NCBI RefSeq assembly: GCF_012524115.1 | Contig: NZ_JAAZWB010000061.1 | Coordinates: 1-58,105, forward strand | DNA from: Bacillus sp. RO1 | Lineage (GTDB): Bacteria > Bacillota > Bacilli > Bacillales > Bacillaceae_I | DNA length: 58,105 nucleotides | Direction: 5' to 3' | Part shown: positions 35,916 through 44,336 of the stretch, piece by piece | Numbering within the stretch: the stretch's first letter is position 1 | Layout of the letters: each line of letters opens with the position of its first letter | The notes under the pieces: model-generated | What the model was told of the DNA's origin: nothing | Databases searched by the model: none | Seen by the model: the letters and a program-made list of their open reading frames with translations, nothing else | Position numbers and translations under genes: made by a program

Positions 35916-36725
35916 ATGAGGTATGTTTATACAAGAGATAACGTAAGGATTTTCTACCGTTTGATTGGCAAAGGACCTACTACCATTTTATTTGTTCATC
36001 CACCTGGAATGGGCCATATAACTTTCAAGCAACAGCTTCCCTTATCCAAAGATTATCGTCTCTTATACATAGACTTACGGGGCAACGGGAACAGCGACAG
36101 TGGAAGTGTATCAATTAATTTCCCCCTTCTTGCCAGGGATCTTTATGATGTCTGTAAGCAGTTAGAAATTGATAAAGTGTTCATATGTGGATATTCAAAT
36201 GGTGCCTCCATTGCTATGGAAACTGCAATAAGGTACCCTAATTTAGTGGAAGGACTATTATTAATAGGGGCATTTTCAGAGGTCGATTCGTTATTATTAG
36301 GAGGGGAATTCCTTTTAGGTATTACAGCATCAAAGATGAAAATGATGAAACTCTTAGCAAATGTTATTTCAAATGCACACTCTTACTCCAACGGGTTCGG
36401 AAAGGAAATGGCGGACTATTTTCTACGAACTGATGCAAACATACTTTATCAAATGTATCTAGAAGGACTATTCTATAACTGCACTAAGAAACTGCCGTCT
36501 ATTACTTGCCCAATTCTTCTCATATATGGTCAAAGGGACTACTATGTTCATCATTATCAATATAAATTTATGAAACGACATCACAATACCAGGGTTATCT
36601 ATGTTAGCGGGGCCAGACACCAAATTCCAACTAAACATTCGACAATCCTTAATACAATTACTAAACAGTTCATTCAAAACCAAAAGATGAACAGTAAAAC
36701 AAAAGGGAGTCACTCAACTCCCTAA
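35916..36725 (+). CDS. Alpha/beta hydrolase
   Basis: The protein has 269 residues from the ATG at 35916, with GGAGG 8 nt upstream; a longer frame overlaps the preceding gene without support. The catalytic triad is the nucleophile Ser in CGYSNGAS, Asp in YGQRDYY, and His in SGARHQIP; the oxyanion loop is HPPGMGH. No signal peptide is present, so it is cytosolic. The substrate is unknown; the fold covers esterases and haloperoxidase-like enzymes. Confidence 0.82.
   Translation: MRYVYTRDNVRIFYRLIGKGPTTILFVHPPGMGHITFKQQLPLSKDYRLLYIDLRGNGNSDSGSVSINFPLLARDLYDVCKQLEIDKVFICGYSNGASIAMETAIRYPNLVEGLLLIGAFSEVDSLLLGGEFLLGITASKMKMMKLLANVISNAHSYSNGFGKEMADYFLRTDANILYQMYLEGLFYNCTKKLPSITCPILLIYGQRDYYVHHYQYKFMKRHHNTRVIYVSGARHQIPTKHSTILNTITKQFIQNQKMNSKTKGSHSTP
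36703..36724. terminator. Weak bidirectional terminator
   Basis: AGGGAGT / ACTCCCT with a 6-nt loop overlaps the hydrolase stop codon and precedes the convergent 97-residue ORF end. Confidence 0.5.
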
Positions 36726-36730
36726 GCGAA

Positions 36731-37024
36731 TCATTTGATTGTAAAGGGCTTGTTTGTATTTTTACTTTTCACAGGAATAACAGAGTTTGGCTGCATGCAA
36801 TTATGAGCGATTTTCATACGGCTTAAAGTGGTCTTTAGTGTATCGCTTGCGTCCTTTTCTTTGTCCAATTGAATGTTGGTCATATCCACCATGGCCCGCA
36901 CAACATTTTCAAAAGCAATACGAAGCTTCTCGTCTTGGAGGGCCTTTCCGTCCTTCACTATCATTTTCACCAACTCATTTGCATAGACATTCATTTTTTC
37001 TACAGCTTCCACCTTCGTATTCAT
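36731..37024 (-). CDS. Small helical protein, unknown
   Basis: The 97-residue, soluble, mostly helical protein (AVEKMNVYANELVKMIV; FENVVRAMVDMTNIQLDKEK) has a basic tail. AGGAGGAG lies 8 nt before the ATG, so it is very likely translated. No family recognised. It converges on the hydrolase gene. Confidence 0.6.
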   Translation of the reverse strand: MNTKVEAVEKMNVYANELVKMIVKDGKALQDEKLRIAFENVVRAMVDMTNIQLDKEKDASDTLKTTLSRMKIAHNCMQPNSVIPVKSKNTNKPFTIK

Positions 37025-37373
37025 GACGCACTCCTCCTAAAAGTTTTTTTCTAAGATATGAGAGATAGCCACAAAGCATGCCTTAATACTTTCTATATTC
37101 CTTTTGTCTATACTATTCTATGATAATTGCATAAATCCTTCTTATCGACAAAACCAGTCACATCAACATATTTTTCGACCTTTGCCTTCCCCTTACAACC
37201 CAATTCCACTCCCCTCTTACCATCTAAAATCTCTACAGTAAAGAAATAAAATAAATGTACCTTTTAAAATTTCAAGGTTTTTCACGATAATACCTACTTT
37301 TTACACCTAACCTATTTTCTTACAAAGTTTTTTCGACTATAATATAGAAAATTGTGAAGAGGGAGTGATAAAG
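37025..37373. other. Divergent region upstream of the Spo0E-like gene, with Spo0A-box-like sites
   Basis: This 349-bp AT-rich stretch holds three minus-strand matches to the Spo0A box TTGTCGAA: TTTGTCGATA near 37144-37153, GGTCGAAAAA near 37169-37178, and TAGTCGAAAAAA at 37328-37339, the last next to a TATAAT at 37338-37343. No gene is seen. Confidence 0.35.
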
Positions 37374-37559
37374 ATGAAACTCGTAGAACTTGCCGTAGAA
37401 AAAAAACGAAGCCAAATGATGCAAACTGCGTTTAAAACGGGATTGACTTCAGTAGAAACGGTCAGGCTAAGTCAAGAGCTAGATGAAATGCTAAATGTCT
37501 TTATTCCTCCACACCTTGAAGAAAAACATATAAATCTATCTCAATTAAAGAAAAAATAG
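37374..37559 (+). CDS. Spo0E-family aspartyl-phosphate phosphatase
   Basis: The 61-residue protein carries the family motif S33-Q-E-L-D37 (RLSQELDEMLN). Spo0E, YisI and YnzD proteins are two-helix hairpins that dephosphorylate Spo0A-P and so delay sporulation. The ATG at 37374 has GAGGGAG 7 nt upstream; a GTG three codons earlier overlaps the ribosome site. Monocistronic; argS follows behind its own T-box. Confidence 0.85.
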   Translation: MKLVELAVEKKRSQMMQTAFKTGLTSVETVRLSQELDEMLNVFIPPHLEEKHINLSQLKKK

Positions 37560-37587
37560 TTACATGACTGTTAAAAATATGTATAAT
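37560..37587 (+). promoter_or_regulatory. Candidate promoter of the T-box/argS unit
   Basis: TTACAT (37560-37565) and a perfect TATAAT (37582-37587) are 16 nt apart, about 30 bp before the T-box leader. Confidence 0.5.
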
Positions 37588-37613
37588 TACATCTAACTTA
37601 TATAAATTTATCA

Positions 37614-37845
37614 TTGATGATAAAGAGAGTAGTCTTTAGATGGCAAACAAAGCGAATCAGGGACGGTGGAAGCCTGGTGGAAGTCTATTGTACGAAGCGC
37701 ACTTTTGAAATGAAACGGGCACATCCCCTATAACGATGATAAGCGGCTTTTCGTATGAATATGAGAAAAGCAATTAGAGTGGTACCGCGGGCATATGACA
37801 CAAAGCTCGTCTCTTCATTTAGTTGAAGAGGCGGGCTTTTTTTAT
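37614..37845 (+). ncRNA. T-box riboswitch (arginine) upstream of argS
   Basis: The leader has the T-box AGAGTGGTACCGCGG (37776-37790), a stem I with the distal GGGACGGTGGAAGCC element, and a terminator (37804-37838; AGCTCGTCTCTTC pairing with GAAGAGGCGGGCT, then T7). CGA at 37693-37695, followed by A, is the likely specifier codon and fits arginine. Uncharged arginine tRNA should stabilise the antiterminator and switch on argS. Confidence 0.9.
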
Positions 37846-37869
37846 TTATATTTTAAGGAGTTGATCTAA

Positions 37870-39555
37870 ATGAAATTAACTGATCTTGCATCACAAGTAC
37901 TGCATAATGTGATACCTGAAATCCCATTAAATAAAATAACCGCACTTTTAGAAAAACCGAAACATGTTCAACATGGTGACCTGTCTTTCCCTTGTTTTGA
38001 ACTAGCAAAAATGAGAAGAACAGCCCCTCCCCTTCTAGCAGCAGAGATTGCAACACAATTAACTAGCTCCTTGATTGACAAGACAGAAGCAGTCGGTCCT
38101 TATGTAAATATTTTTTTAAAAAAGGATATGATTCAACAAAGAATCGTTCACAAAATCCTACAAGAACAAGAACAGTATGGCACACTTGATATCGGTAAGA
38201 ATGAAACCATTGTCCTAGATTTGTCCTCTCCAAATATTGCAAAGCCTTTTTCAATGGGGCATTTACGTTCGACTGTGATTGGGAACGCCATCGCCAACAT
38301 CCTAGAAAAATCCGGGTATGAGACAGTACGAATAAATTATTTAGGAGATTGGGGCACCCAATTCGGTAAATTGATTGCCGCCTATCTCAAATGGGGAGAG
38401 GAAGAAAAAATCCGCAATAATCCTATCCCCGAACTGCTAAAGCTTTATGTCAAATTCCATGAAGAAGCATCTGTTCAAACAGATTTAAATGACGAAGGAC
38501 GCCGTTGGTTCAAGAAGCTTGAAGAAGGAAATGAGCAAGCTGTTTCCCTATGGAAATGGTTTAGAGAAGAGTCCTTGAAGGAATTCCATAAAATTTATCA
38601 TCTCCTCGGCGTCTCATTTGATTCCTATCAAGGTGAAGCGTTTTATAACAATAAAATGGAACAAGTCGTTCAAATGCTAGAAGGGAAAAACTTGTTAAAA
38701 GAGTCGGATGGTGCACAAGTAGTGGAACTTGATGATCCAACACTTCCCCCTTGTCTAATAAAAAAGTCGGATGGTGCCACCCTGTATGCAACTCGTGATC
38801 TCGCAGCAGCTCTTTATCGGAAAAAGGTCTATCAATTCTCAAAGGCACTATATGTCGTGGGGCAAGAGCAATCCATTCACTTTCAGCAAGTGAAAGAAGT
38901 ATTGAAGAAAGCTGGTTTTGACTGGGCGGCAGAAATGCACCATATAACATTTGGACTTCTTTTGAAAGATGGGAAGAAAATGTCCACCCGTAAAGGTAAA
39001 GTTGTTTTACTAGAAGAAGTATTGCAGGAAGCCATCCAACTTGCAGAAAGAAATATAGAATCCAAAAACCCGGCTCTTCCTGATAAAGAAGAAGTAGCAC
39101 GTCAGGTTGGTGTCGGTGCGGTCATTTTTCATGATTTAAAAAACTACCGGGTAAACTCTGTTGAATTTTCCCTAGAAGATATGTTGAGATTTGAGGGGGA
39201 AACAGGACCTTATGTTCAATATACTTTCGCTCGAGCTAACTCCATATTGAAAAAAGGGAATTGGGAAAGCGAAGAAATACAGAAAGGGTTAGGAGATAGC
39301 TATTCATGGGAAGTGGCAAAACTTCTGCAAGAATTCCCAGAAGTTATTGCAAAGGCAAATAAAGGATACGATCCCTCCATAATTGCCAAGCATATTGTAG
39401 ATGTGTGCCAGGCATTCAACAGTTGGTATGGCAATATTAAATTCCTGCAGGAGGACGCAGAAAAAGGTGCAAGACTTGCTTTGGTATCCGCTACTGCCAT
39501 TGTGATAAAAGAGTCTTTGCGCATACTGGGTATTCAGGCACCACAAGAAATGTAA
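37870..39555 (+). CDS. argS: Arginyl-tRNA synthetase
   Basis: The 561-residue class I synthetase charges arginine tRNA. The N-terminal additional domain (1-110) is followed by SPNIAKPFSMGHLRST, holding the HIGH-type signature SMGHLRS, the KMSKS-type KKMSTRKG, and the DALR anticodon-binding domain at the C-terminus. AAGGAG precedes the ATG. Because it is T-box-controlled and lies in an accessory-looking neighbourhood, it may be a second argS besides a housekeeping copy elsewhere; that cannot be decided here. Confidence 0.94.
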   Translation: MKLTDLASQVLHNVIPEIPLNKITALLEKPKHVQHGDLSFPCFELAKMRRTAPPLLAAEIATQLTSSLIDKTEAVGPYVNIFLKKDMIQQRIVHKILQEQEQYGTLDIGKNETIVLDLSSPNIAKPFSMGHLRSTVIGNAIANILEKSGYETVRINYLGDWGTQFGKLIAAYLKWGEEEKIRNNPIPELLKLYVKFHEEASVQTDLNDEGRRWFKKLEEGNEQAVSLWKWFREESLKEFHKIYHLLGVSFDSYQGEAFYNNKMEQVVQMLEGKNLLKESDGAQVVELDDPTLPPCLIKKSDGATLYATRDLAAALYRKKVYQFSKALYVVGQEQSIHFQQVKEVLKKAGFDWAAEMHHITFGLLLKDGKKMSTRKGKVVLLEEVLQEAIQLAERNIESKNPALPDKEEVARQVGVGAVIFHDLKNYRVNSVEFSLEDMLRFEGETGPYVQYTFARANSILKKGNWESEEIQKGLGDSYSWEVAKLLQEFPEVIAKANKGYDPSIIAKHIVDVCQAFNSWYGNIKFLQEDAEKGARLALVSATAIVIKESLRILGIQAPQEM

Positions 39556-39632
39556 CAGATATTGGTATAAAGAACATGAATCCAACATCCCCCTCATATA
39601 TTGAAGTATCAACAGTATTGGGGGGGATGCCT

Positions 39633-40088
39633 ATGAAATGGCTGATATTGTTTCATGTGATAGTTGCAGTCGTCGGAATTGGTCCCACATTTTTCGGAAT
39701 TATACTCCTAAGGAAGCACCAGACAATCTCAGATCTTAGACACAATGTTCTATTACAACATAAACTTGACTACTTCCCTAAGATTGGCGGAACACTTGCT
39801 GTGATAACAGGCATACTACTTGTTCTCTTTGGAAACTATGGTTCTATTCTTCAAGTTTGGCTTTTTGCTTCTCTTGTCATCTACCTTTCCATTCAAGTCA
39901 TTGTGATCGGATTTATCTCACCTACCCTTAATGAACTTCAGCGTTGGTTACTGCACCCTGAAAACAGAGCCTCTACTCAACTGCCAACCCAACAGGACGC
40001 TTCTCTCCACAAAATCAGCAATCTCTACTTGCTTACCTGTATTCTTGGATTTCTCATTTTTATCCTGATGATCATTAAACCAGCTTAA
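39633..40088 (+). CDS. DUF2269-like integral membrane protein
   Basis: The 151-residue protein has four spans (about 3-25, 50-68, 74-94, 128-148) and begins MKWLILFHVIVAVVGIGPTF, typical of DUF2269-type proteins. The ATG at 39633 has GGGGGG 6 nt upstream; the frame is open 19 codons further without a site. Function unknown. It lies 77 bp after argS. Confidence 0.75.
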   Translation: MKWLILFHVIVAVVGIGPTFFGIILLRKHQTISDLRHNVLLQHKLDYFPKIGGTLAVITGILLVLFGNYGSILQVWLFASLVIYLSIQVIVIGFISPTLNELQRWLLHPENRASTQLPTQQDASLHKISNLYLLTCILGFLIFILMIIKPA

Positions 40089-40231
40089 TCTATAGGTCAT
40101 CTCCTTTGCAGATGTGTGTTTTGGGTTAGGCGGAGGTGTTGGCCTATATTGATTAAGTGGACTTCTTTTCCAGGTTGGTGGTGATGCAGGTTTTGGGTGG
40201 CATTGCTGGTTGGAGTTGCTTGTTCAATTAC

Positions 40232-40250
40232 GTTCAGTTCAGTTCAGTTC
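40232..40250 (+). repeat. GTTCA pentanucleotide tandem repeat
   Basis: GTTCA is repeated almost four times (GTTCAGTTCAGTTCAGTTC), ending 4 bp before the 21-bp-phased array. Upstream (about 40105-40230) the plus strand is unusually G+T-rich. Confidence 0.8.
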
Positions 40251-40253
40251 CAA

Positions 40254-40462
40254 ATGTCCGAAAATATTTGATTGTTAACCGAAGATTTTGAAAAGTTGAC
40301 CGAAGAATTGCAATAGTTGGCCGAAGTTTTACGGAAGTTGACCGAACCTAAAAATCACTTGTCCAAATCCCCCTAAAAATTGTCTGAACCCTCAAATAAT
40401 ATGACCGAACCCACCGCAATTCCATCGCACTTTTGTCCAAAGAAAGTGGAAAAGTGTCCGAA
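40254..40462 (+). repeat. 21-bp-phased array of the 9-mer TTGNCCGAA
   Basis: Ten 9-mers start at 40254, 40275, 40296, 40317, 40338, 40359, 40380, 40401, 40433 and 40454. The first eight are exactly 21 bp apart, then one gap is 32 bp, then 21 again. Units read ATGTCCGAA, TTAACCGAA, TTGACCGAA, TTGGCCGAA, TTGACCGAA, TTGTCCAAA, TTGTCTGAA, ATGACCGAA, TTGTCCAAA, GTGTCCGAA. The 12-bp spacers are not conserved. The spacing equals two helical turns (and 32 about three), so all units face one side of the DNA. In one frame the units read L-T-E, but three in-frame stops and the 32-bp gap argue against coding. Confidence 0.85.
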
Positions 40463-40594
40463 CCAAATATTCACGTATAAAAAGCAACTAAAAAGAGGCT
40501 ATTTTTATTAAATTTCAGGATTTCTTCATTCGTTCCTACGTTTTTCCCATCGCTCCTCTCAAAGACCACTCACAAAAAAGAGGCACCTACACTA

Positions 40595-40849
40595 TCAGGC
40601 ACCTCCCACTCCTGTATCCGCTCTTTTCCTTTTCCGATAAAACGCTTCTCTCCCCATATAGCTGTTAAAAAGCAGTTCCATTTTCTCCAAATCTTCCTGC
40701 ATCACCACCGGGTCCCGTTCATCCCAATATACATAAGAGACAAAATAATACTTCCGGATGGGAGAAAAAAGCACCTTGGAATGCGGAAACTTATCAAAAA
40801 ATCCTTGGATTTGCCCTTTTTTCATGTACGAAATATTCACCAATTCCAT
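40595..40849 (-). CDS. Small protein, unknown
   Basis: The protein has 84 residues if it starts at ATG 40849, with AGGTG 6 nt upstream; three residues longer otherwise. The sequence mixes aromatic beta-like stretches (KYYFVSYVYWDERD) with a helical, basic C-terminus (YMGREAFYRKRKR). No membrane span or known motif is seen. Monocistronic and convergent with the array region. Confidence 0.55.
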   Translation of the reverse strand: MELVNISYMKKGQIQGFFDKFPHSKVLFSPIRKYYFVSYVYWDERDPVVMQEDLEKMELLFNSYMGREAFYRKRKRADTGVGGA

Positions 40850-40991
40850 CAACATCACCTACTTGTTTAAAGGATAGGTCGAAATGACAGGCAAAGGGAC
40901 TTATAGTTGTAATACCACATCTATACGTAAAATACACCATTTTAACTGTAAACTACATTATGTCAACCAGTTCCGTTCCACAAGCTAAAAG

Positions 40992-41957
40992 TTAAGCAGC
41001 AATATCACGCTTCACAAAAGTAAAGAAACTCACCACATGCAACACCACGAAATAAATTAAAAACATGACAGCAGAAAAGCCAAAACTAACTCCTGGGACA
41101 ATTTGCACGCCTTCAAGCAATGCTTCAAAGTGAATGTTGGCAAACGGAGAATACTTCGCCCATTCAAACTTCATGGCAATAAGCGTTGTAATCTGGGTTC
41201 CTGTAAATAAAAGAAATAATGAAATCCCGATTGCAAGCGAGTTATTCCGGAAAACACTCGATATCATGAAGGCAATGGTAGCAAACATGATTACTCCCAA
41301 GCTGCTTAACGCTAATTTCAAGATCAAGTACAAAAATGGATGAACCTCAAGCACTTCTCCACCAGCATACAATAGGGATGGAGTATTATCGAAACCAAAC
41401 GCTATAGCACCTGTTACAAAGGTACTCATAAAAAGAATGGTGTAAAAAATGACCGTAAAAACAAGTACGCTGATGTATTTTGCCAGCAAAATCTTACTTC
41501 TGCTTATCGGTCTAATCATTAAGAGTTTAATGGTCCCCCAAGTAAACTCACTAGCTATCATGCCAGCAGCGATGATGACAACGAATAGGGTGACTAGACT
41601 TGTTAATCCAAGATTTTCATCCATATAAGTCCAAACCGTGTTGCCAGTTGCTGGTTCCATATCATATTCTAAACGGTGCTCATTAATTGCCAATTGTCGC
41701 TCAAGAGGGCCTCTATCCCCTTCATCTGACTCTTTAATCGTCATTTCCAGGTACTGACTTTCCTGCTCCAATGATTCCCGCCAGCTAAGCTCTTGGCTAT
41801 TAGCACTACCTTCACTTCTCACATCGTCAAGCATGGACCCCATCATGATGGTAAAAATGACTCCAACGGCTGATAATATCACCAAGATTGCGCTCATCAC
41901 GTAAAAGCTTGGCCTTCTAAACCATTTAATCAGCTCATTTTGAATTAAACCTTTCAT
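40992..41957 (-). CDS. ABC-2-type transporter permease
   Basis: The 321-residue protein has six spans, with a large charged loop between the first and second (about 42-110) and the typical ASEFTWGTIKLLMIRPISRSKILLAK segment, split here by its Arg/Lys-rich turn. It forms a membrane complex with the ATPase encoded 2 bp upstream. The pair resembles YhcH/YhcI-type or bacitracin-type exporters. The substrate is unknown. Confidence 0.88.
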   Translation of the reverse strand: MKGLIQNELIKWFRRPSFYVMSAILVILSAVGVIFTIMMGSMLDDVRSEGSANSQELSWRESLEQESQYLEMTIKESDEGDRGPLERQLAINEHRLEYDMEPATGNTVWTYMDENLGLTSLVTLFVVIIAAGMIASEFTWGTIKLLMIRPISRSKILLAKYISVLVFTVIFYTILFMSTFVTGAIAFGFDNTPSLLYAGGEVLEVHPFLYLILKLALSSLGVIMFATIAFMISSVFRNNSLAIGISLFLLFTGTQITTLIAMKFEWAKYSPFANIHFEALLEGVQIVPGVSFGFSAVMFLIYFVVLHVVSFFTFVKRDIAA

Positions 41958-41959
41958 TG

Positions 41960-42877
41960 TTAGACACCTCGCTCTTGTGATGTTTTTTCTAAAAACTTAT
42001 CTTCGAGTGTTTTCGTAACTTCTTTCACTTCAAAAACAGCAATCTCTTTTTCTACTAAGCTTTTAATTAATACCGGGACAGTTGTACGTTCCATTTCCAC
42101 CTGAAGTCTGCCCTCTGCAAGATTATGAGGCATTTCCATATCTCGCAACAATGACATCGCCTCTTCCACCGGCTCACAGTCCAGTTGATAAAGCGTCTTG
42201 CCTCCATCGTTTATAAAGTCTCTGATACTTTGAATATCAATTAGCTCACCCTTTTGGATAATGCCAACCCTATCACACATCAATTCCATTTCAGATAAAA
42301 GATGGCTTGAAACAACAATCGCCATTCCTTCTTCCCTTGCTAGACTCCGCAGATAATCCCTTATCTCCCGAATACCTGCTGGATCCAGTCCATTGGTTGG
42401 CTCGTCAAGAATTAACACTTTGGGTTTATGTAATAGTGCCTGCGCTATCCCCAAACGCTGCCTCATCCCCAATGAATATGTCTTCACTTTATCCTTAATA
42501 CGTCCAGTCAATCCGACCAATTCTATTACTTCATCCAGACGTTCCAAAGTTATCCCGGGCATCATCCTAGCATATTGTTTCAAGTTCTGATAACCCGTCA
42601 AAAACTTATACATTTCCGGATTTTCAACTATTGCCCCGACTTGGCGAACCGCCTTCTCATAATCGGTCTTAATACTTGCTCCATCAATGTAAATATCACC
42701 TGAAGTAATACTCATCAATCCAACCATCATCCTAATGGTCGTGGTTTTCCCAGCACCGTTTGGCCCAAGGAAACCGAACACTTCTCCTTTATAAACCTCG
42801 AATGAAACATCCTTGATGATTTCCTTGCTTCCGATTTCCTTGCAAACATTTGTCAGCTTTACTGCCGCGTCATTCAT
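41960..42877 (-). CDS. ABC transporter ATP-binding protein
   Basis: The protein has 305 residues from ATG 42877 (GGAG 8 nt upstream). Walker A GPNGAGKTTT, signature YSLGMRQRLG, Walker B VLILDEPTNGLDP and the H-loop VSSHLLSEM are all intact, followed by a C-terminal regulatory part typical of BcrA/YhcH-like ATPases. It powers export together with the adjacent ABC-2 permease; drug or peptide export is a common role of the class, not shown here. Confidence 0.92.
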   Translation of the reverse strand: MNDAAVKLTNVCKEIGSKEIIKDVSFEVYKGEVFGFLGPNGAGKTTTIRMMVGLMSITSGDIYIDGASIKTDYEKAVRQVGAIVENPEMYKFLTGYQNLKQYARMMPGITLERLDEVIELVGLTGRIKDKVKTYSLGMRQRLGIAQALLHKPKVLILDEPTNGLDPAGIREIRDYLRSLAREEGMAIVVSSHLLSEMELMCDRVGIIQKGELIDIQSIRDFINDGGKTLYQLDCEPVEEAMSLLRDMEMPHNLAEGRLQVEMERTTVPVLIKSLVEKEIAVFEVKEVTKTLEDKFLEKTSQERGV

Positions 42878-43201
42878 GATCATAGCTCCTTTTATTCTTC
42901 TGTTTTCGCAAATCATTACTCTAACTACTTCTACGTTTTGTTGGGTTAAAAAGTTTCTACATCTTTTTTAGTTTCGCTACATATAAAAAATTTTACAAGA
43001 ATTAGATTCCTGAAATTCATACTAAACATTCCAATCATTATTCCGATAAAATAAATACCCCTTTTATTCAAGTGTGGTAAAATGACACTGGTGTACATAT
43101 ATTTAGTTTTTTTTACAAATTTCTACTTAATTACTTATTATTTGTTAGAATATTTTGTATAATATACTTACAAATTTCTTCATGTGTTTAGGAGTGAAGT
43201 G
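42878..43201. other. AT-rich divergent intergenic region
   Basis: 324 bp between the ABC ATPase gene (minus) and a 51-residue ORF (plus). A TATAAT at 43157-43162 may serve the plus gene. TTACAAATTTCT occurs twice (43112-43123 and 43168-43179). I see no other feature. Confidence 0.4.
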
Positions 43202-43357
43202 ATGGATACTAGAGCTAGAAGAATTGTACGTAATAATAGGAAAAGCCAATTCCATTATTTAATTGTTTTAAAGGATTTTATCGGTTCTTTTATACTTCAT
43301 GCTATTTCACTGGTCATTGTGGCTGCTTTCCTGATTTGGGTATTAGATCAGGTGTAA
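43202..43357 (+). CDS. Small single-pass membrane protein
   Basis: The 51-residue protein (MDTRARRIVRNNRKSQFHYL...) has a basic cytosolic start and one membrane span at about 28-47. AGGAGTGAAG before the ATG and a strong terminator after the stop support a real gene. Family not recognised. Confidence 0.7.
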   Translation: MDTRARRIVRNNRKSQFHYLIVLKDFIGSFILHAISLVIVAAFLIWVLDQV

Positions 43358-43368
43358 AAACAAAATAA

Positions 43369-43403
43369 AAAACGAGAAGGAATCAAAATCCTTCTCGTTT
43401 TTT
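43369..43403. terminator. Bidirectional terminator
   Basis: A 13-bp perfect stem (AAAACGAGAAGGA / TCCTTCTCGTTTT) lies between two convergent small genes. Confidence 0.9.
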
Positions 43404-43746
43404 ATTTGGCTTTTTTCTCTTCCTTTTCCTCCATCGGCTGTTGTAGCGATTTTCTATATCGCACTTTGGTTGCTGCATAAAACACACCTGCTGATCCAAA
43501 AACCAATACAATTAGCACTTGACTCCACCTTGTATGTAAGACTCCCATCATCGCACTTAACATATAGGCAATGAGAATTGGGATTAGAACTGTATAAAGA
43601 GATAGGATGAAACGGAATTTTTCATCTACTTCATATACGGTACCACAACTCTCACATTTAATTGGTCGATAGCCAAAAAACACTGAGGTTAACTTGGTTT
43701 TATATTTTATTTCTTCTTGACAGTTGGGACATTGATGAAATGACAT
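43402..43746 (-). CDS. CXXC-20-CXXC-type zinc-ribbon membrane protein
   Basis: The 114-residue protein has a zinc-ribbon-like start with C6-x2-C9 and C31-x2-C34, matching the spacing of the small Bacillus CXXC-20-CXXC family, followed by two membrane spans (about 46-68 and 75-95) and a charged tail. Function unknown. Monocistronic. Confidence 0.75.
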   Translation of the reverse strand: MSFHQCPNCQEEIKYKTKLTSVFFGYRPIKCESCGTVYEVDEKFRFILSLYTVLIPILIAYMLSAMMGVLHTRWSQVLIVLVFGSAGVFYAATKVRYRKSLQQPMEEKEEKKAK

Positions 43747-43826
43747 GTACTCGACCCCTTTTTAGTAACTCTTCTTCTTTTCATCATATCAAAAGCCATG
43801 CAGAAGGAATAGTTGAAATACAAAAA

Positions 43827-43857
43827 AGATCCAGTACACCACCTAGGGTACTGGATA
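43827..43857. terminator. Terminator of the oxidase-like small membrane protein gene
   Basis: A 9-bp perfect stem (ATCCAGTAC / GTACTGGAT) followed on the minus strand by T6. Confidence 0.8.
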
Positions 43858-43870
43858 GAACAATAAATTA

Positions 43871-44248
43871 TTAACTCTCTGTAGGTTGTTTAACGTTCTT
43901 GAATACGTTTATCACAAATAGTAACACACCTAGAGTTGTTAAATTTGCACCGATAATGGTTAAAATCAATAAAGTATCATTACCATGCACCATAAAGGCT
44001 AAGCCTACCATCATCAGCGGTAAGCCTATATTGTGTAACCAAAAATGCCATGTAGCAAGCCTGGTTTTTCCTGCTGCAGGAAATAAAATATAGATGATAC
44101 CAGCAAGTGTCAAAGCTGTCCAACCAAGAAGGTTAATATGCACATGTACAGGTGTCAAATTGTATGCATGTGCCGTTGACATATAATAACCAATACCCAC
44201 CCCTATCAAAAAATAAATAGCAGAAATCTTAATTAATCTAACTCCCAT
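43871..44248 (-). CDS. Small four-span membrane protein related to cytochrome oxidase subunit I
   Basis: The protein has 125 residues from ATG 44248 (GGAGGG 6 nt upstream). Four spans are seen (about 5-24, 40-58, 68-90, 95-113). Conserved VHVHINLLGWTALTLAGIIY resembles the haem-ligand helix of haem-copper oxidases, with histidines that could bind haem. Such short stand-alone proteins occur in Bacillus; whether it binds haem is unknown. Confidence 0.65.
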   Translation of the reverse strand: MGVRLIKISAIYFLIGVGIGYYMSTAHAYNLTPVHVHINLLGWTALTLAGIIYILFPAAGKTRLATWHFWLHNIGLPLMMVGLAFMVHGNDTLLILTIIGANLTTLGVLLFVINVFKNVKQPTES

Positions 44249-44336
44249 AGTCATCCCTCCAGTTCTATACGTTCACGCATTACTATCGTACGTACTGTCA
44301 TGAGACTATAGAACTGTTAAATCCCAAATATTACAA

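Larger units (their letters stand above)
40089..40594. other. 506-bp intergenic region holding the phased array
   Basis: Besides the array and the GTTCA run, the region contains a direct repeat of AGGCACCT (40579-40604) at the end of the convergent minus-strand ORF. No open reading frame with a ribosome site is seen. Confidence 0.6.

Noticed and set aside
37245-37268. Similarity to 105-126 (AAATAAATGTAYCTTTTAAA)
   Set aside because: About 20 of 21 bases agree, but both are AT-rich low-complexity stretches with unrelated surroundings; chance cannot be excluded.
38561-39100. Long minus-strand ORF inside argS
   Set aside because: Lies entirely antisense to a clear arginyl-tRNA synthetase, has no ribosome site and no family resemblance.
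40254-40462. CRISPR array or heptad-repeat coding sequence
   Set aside because: Repeats are 9 bp with 12-bp spacers, far too short for CRISPR, and no cas genes are near. Read as codons, stops occur in three spacers, spacers are not conserved, and the 32-bp step breaks the frame.
40579-40604. Terminator at the end of the 84-residue ORF
   Set aside because: AGGCACCT is repeated in the same direction, so it cannot pair; a T run alone is not enough.
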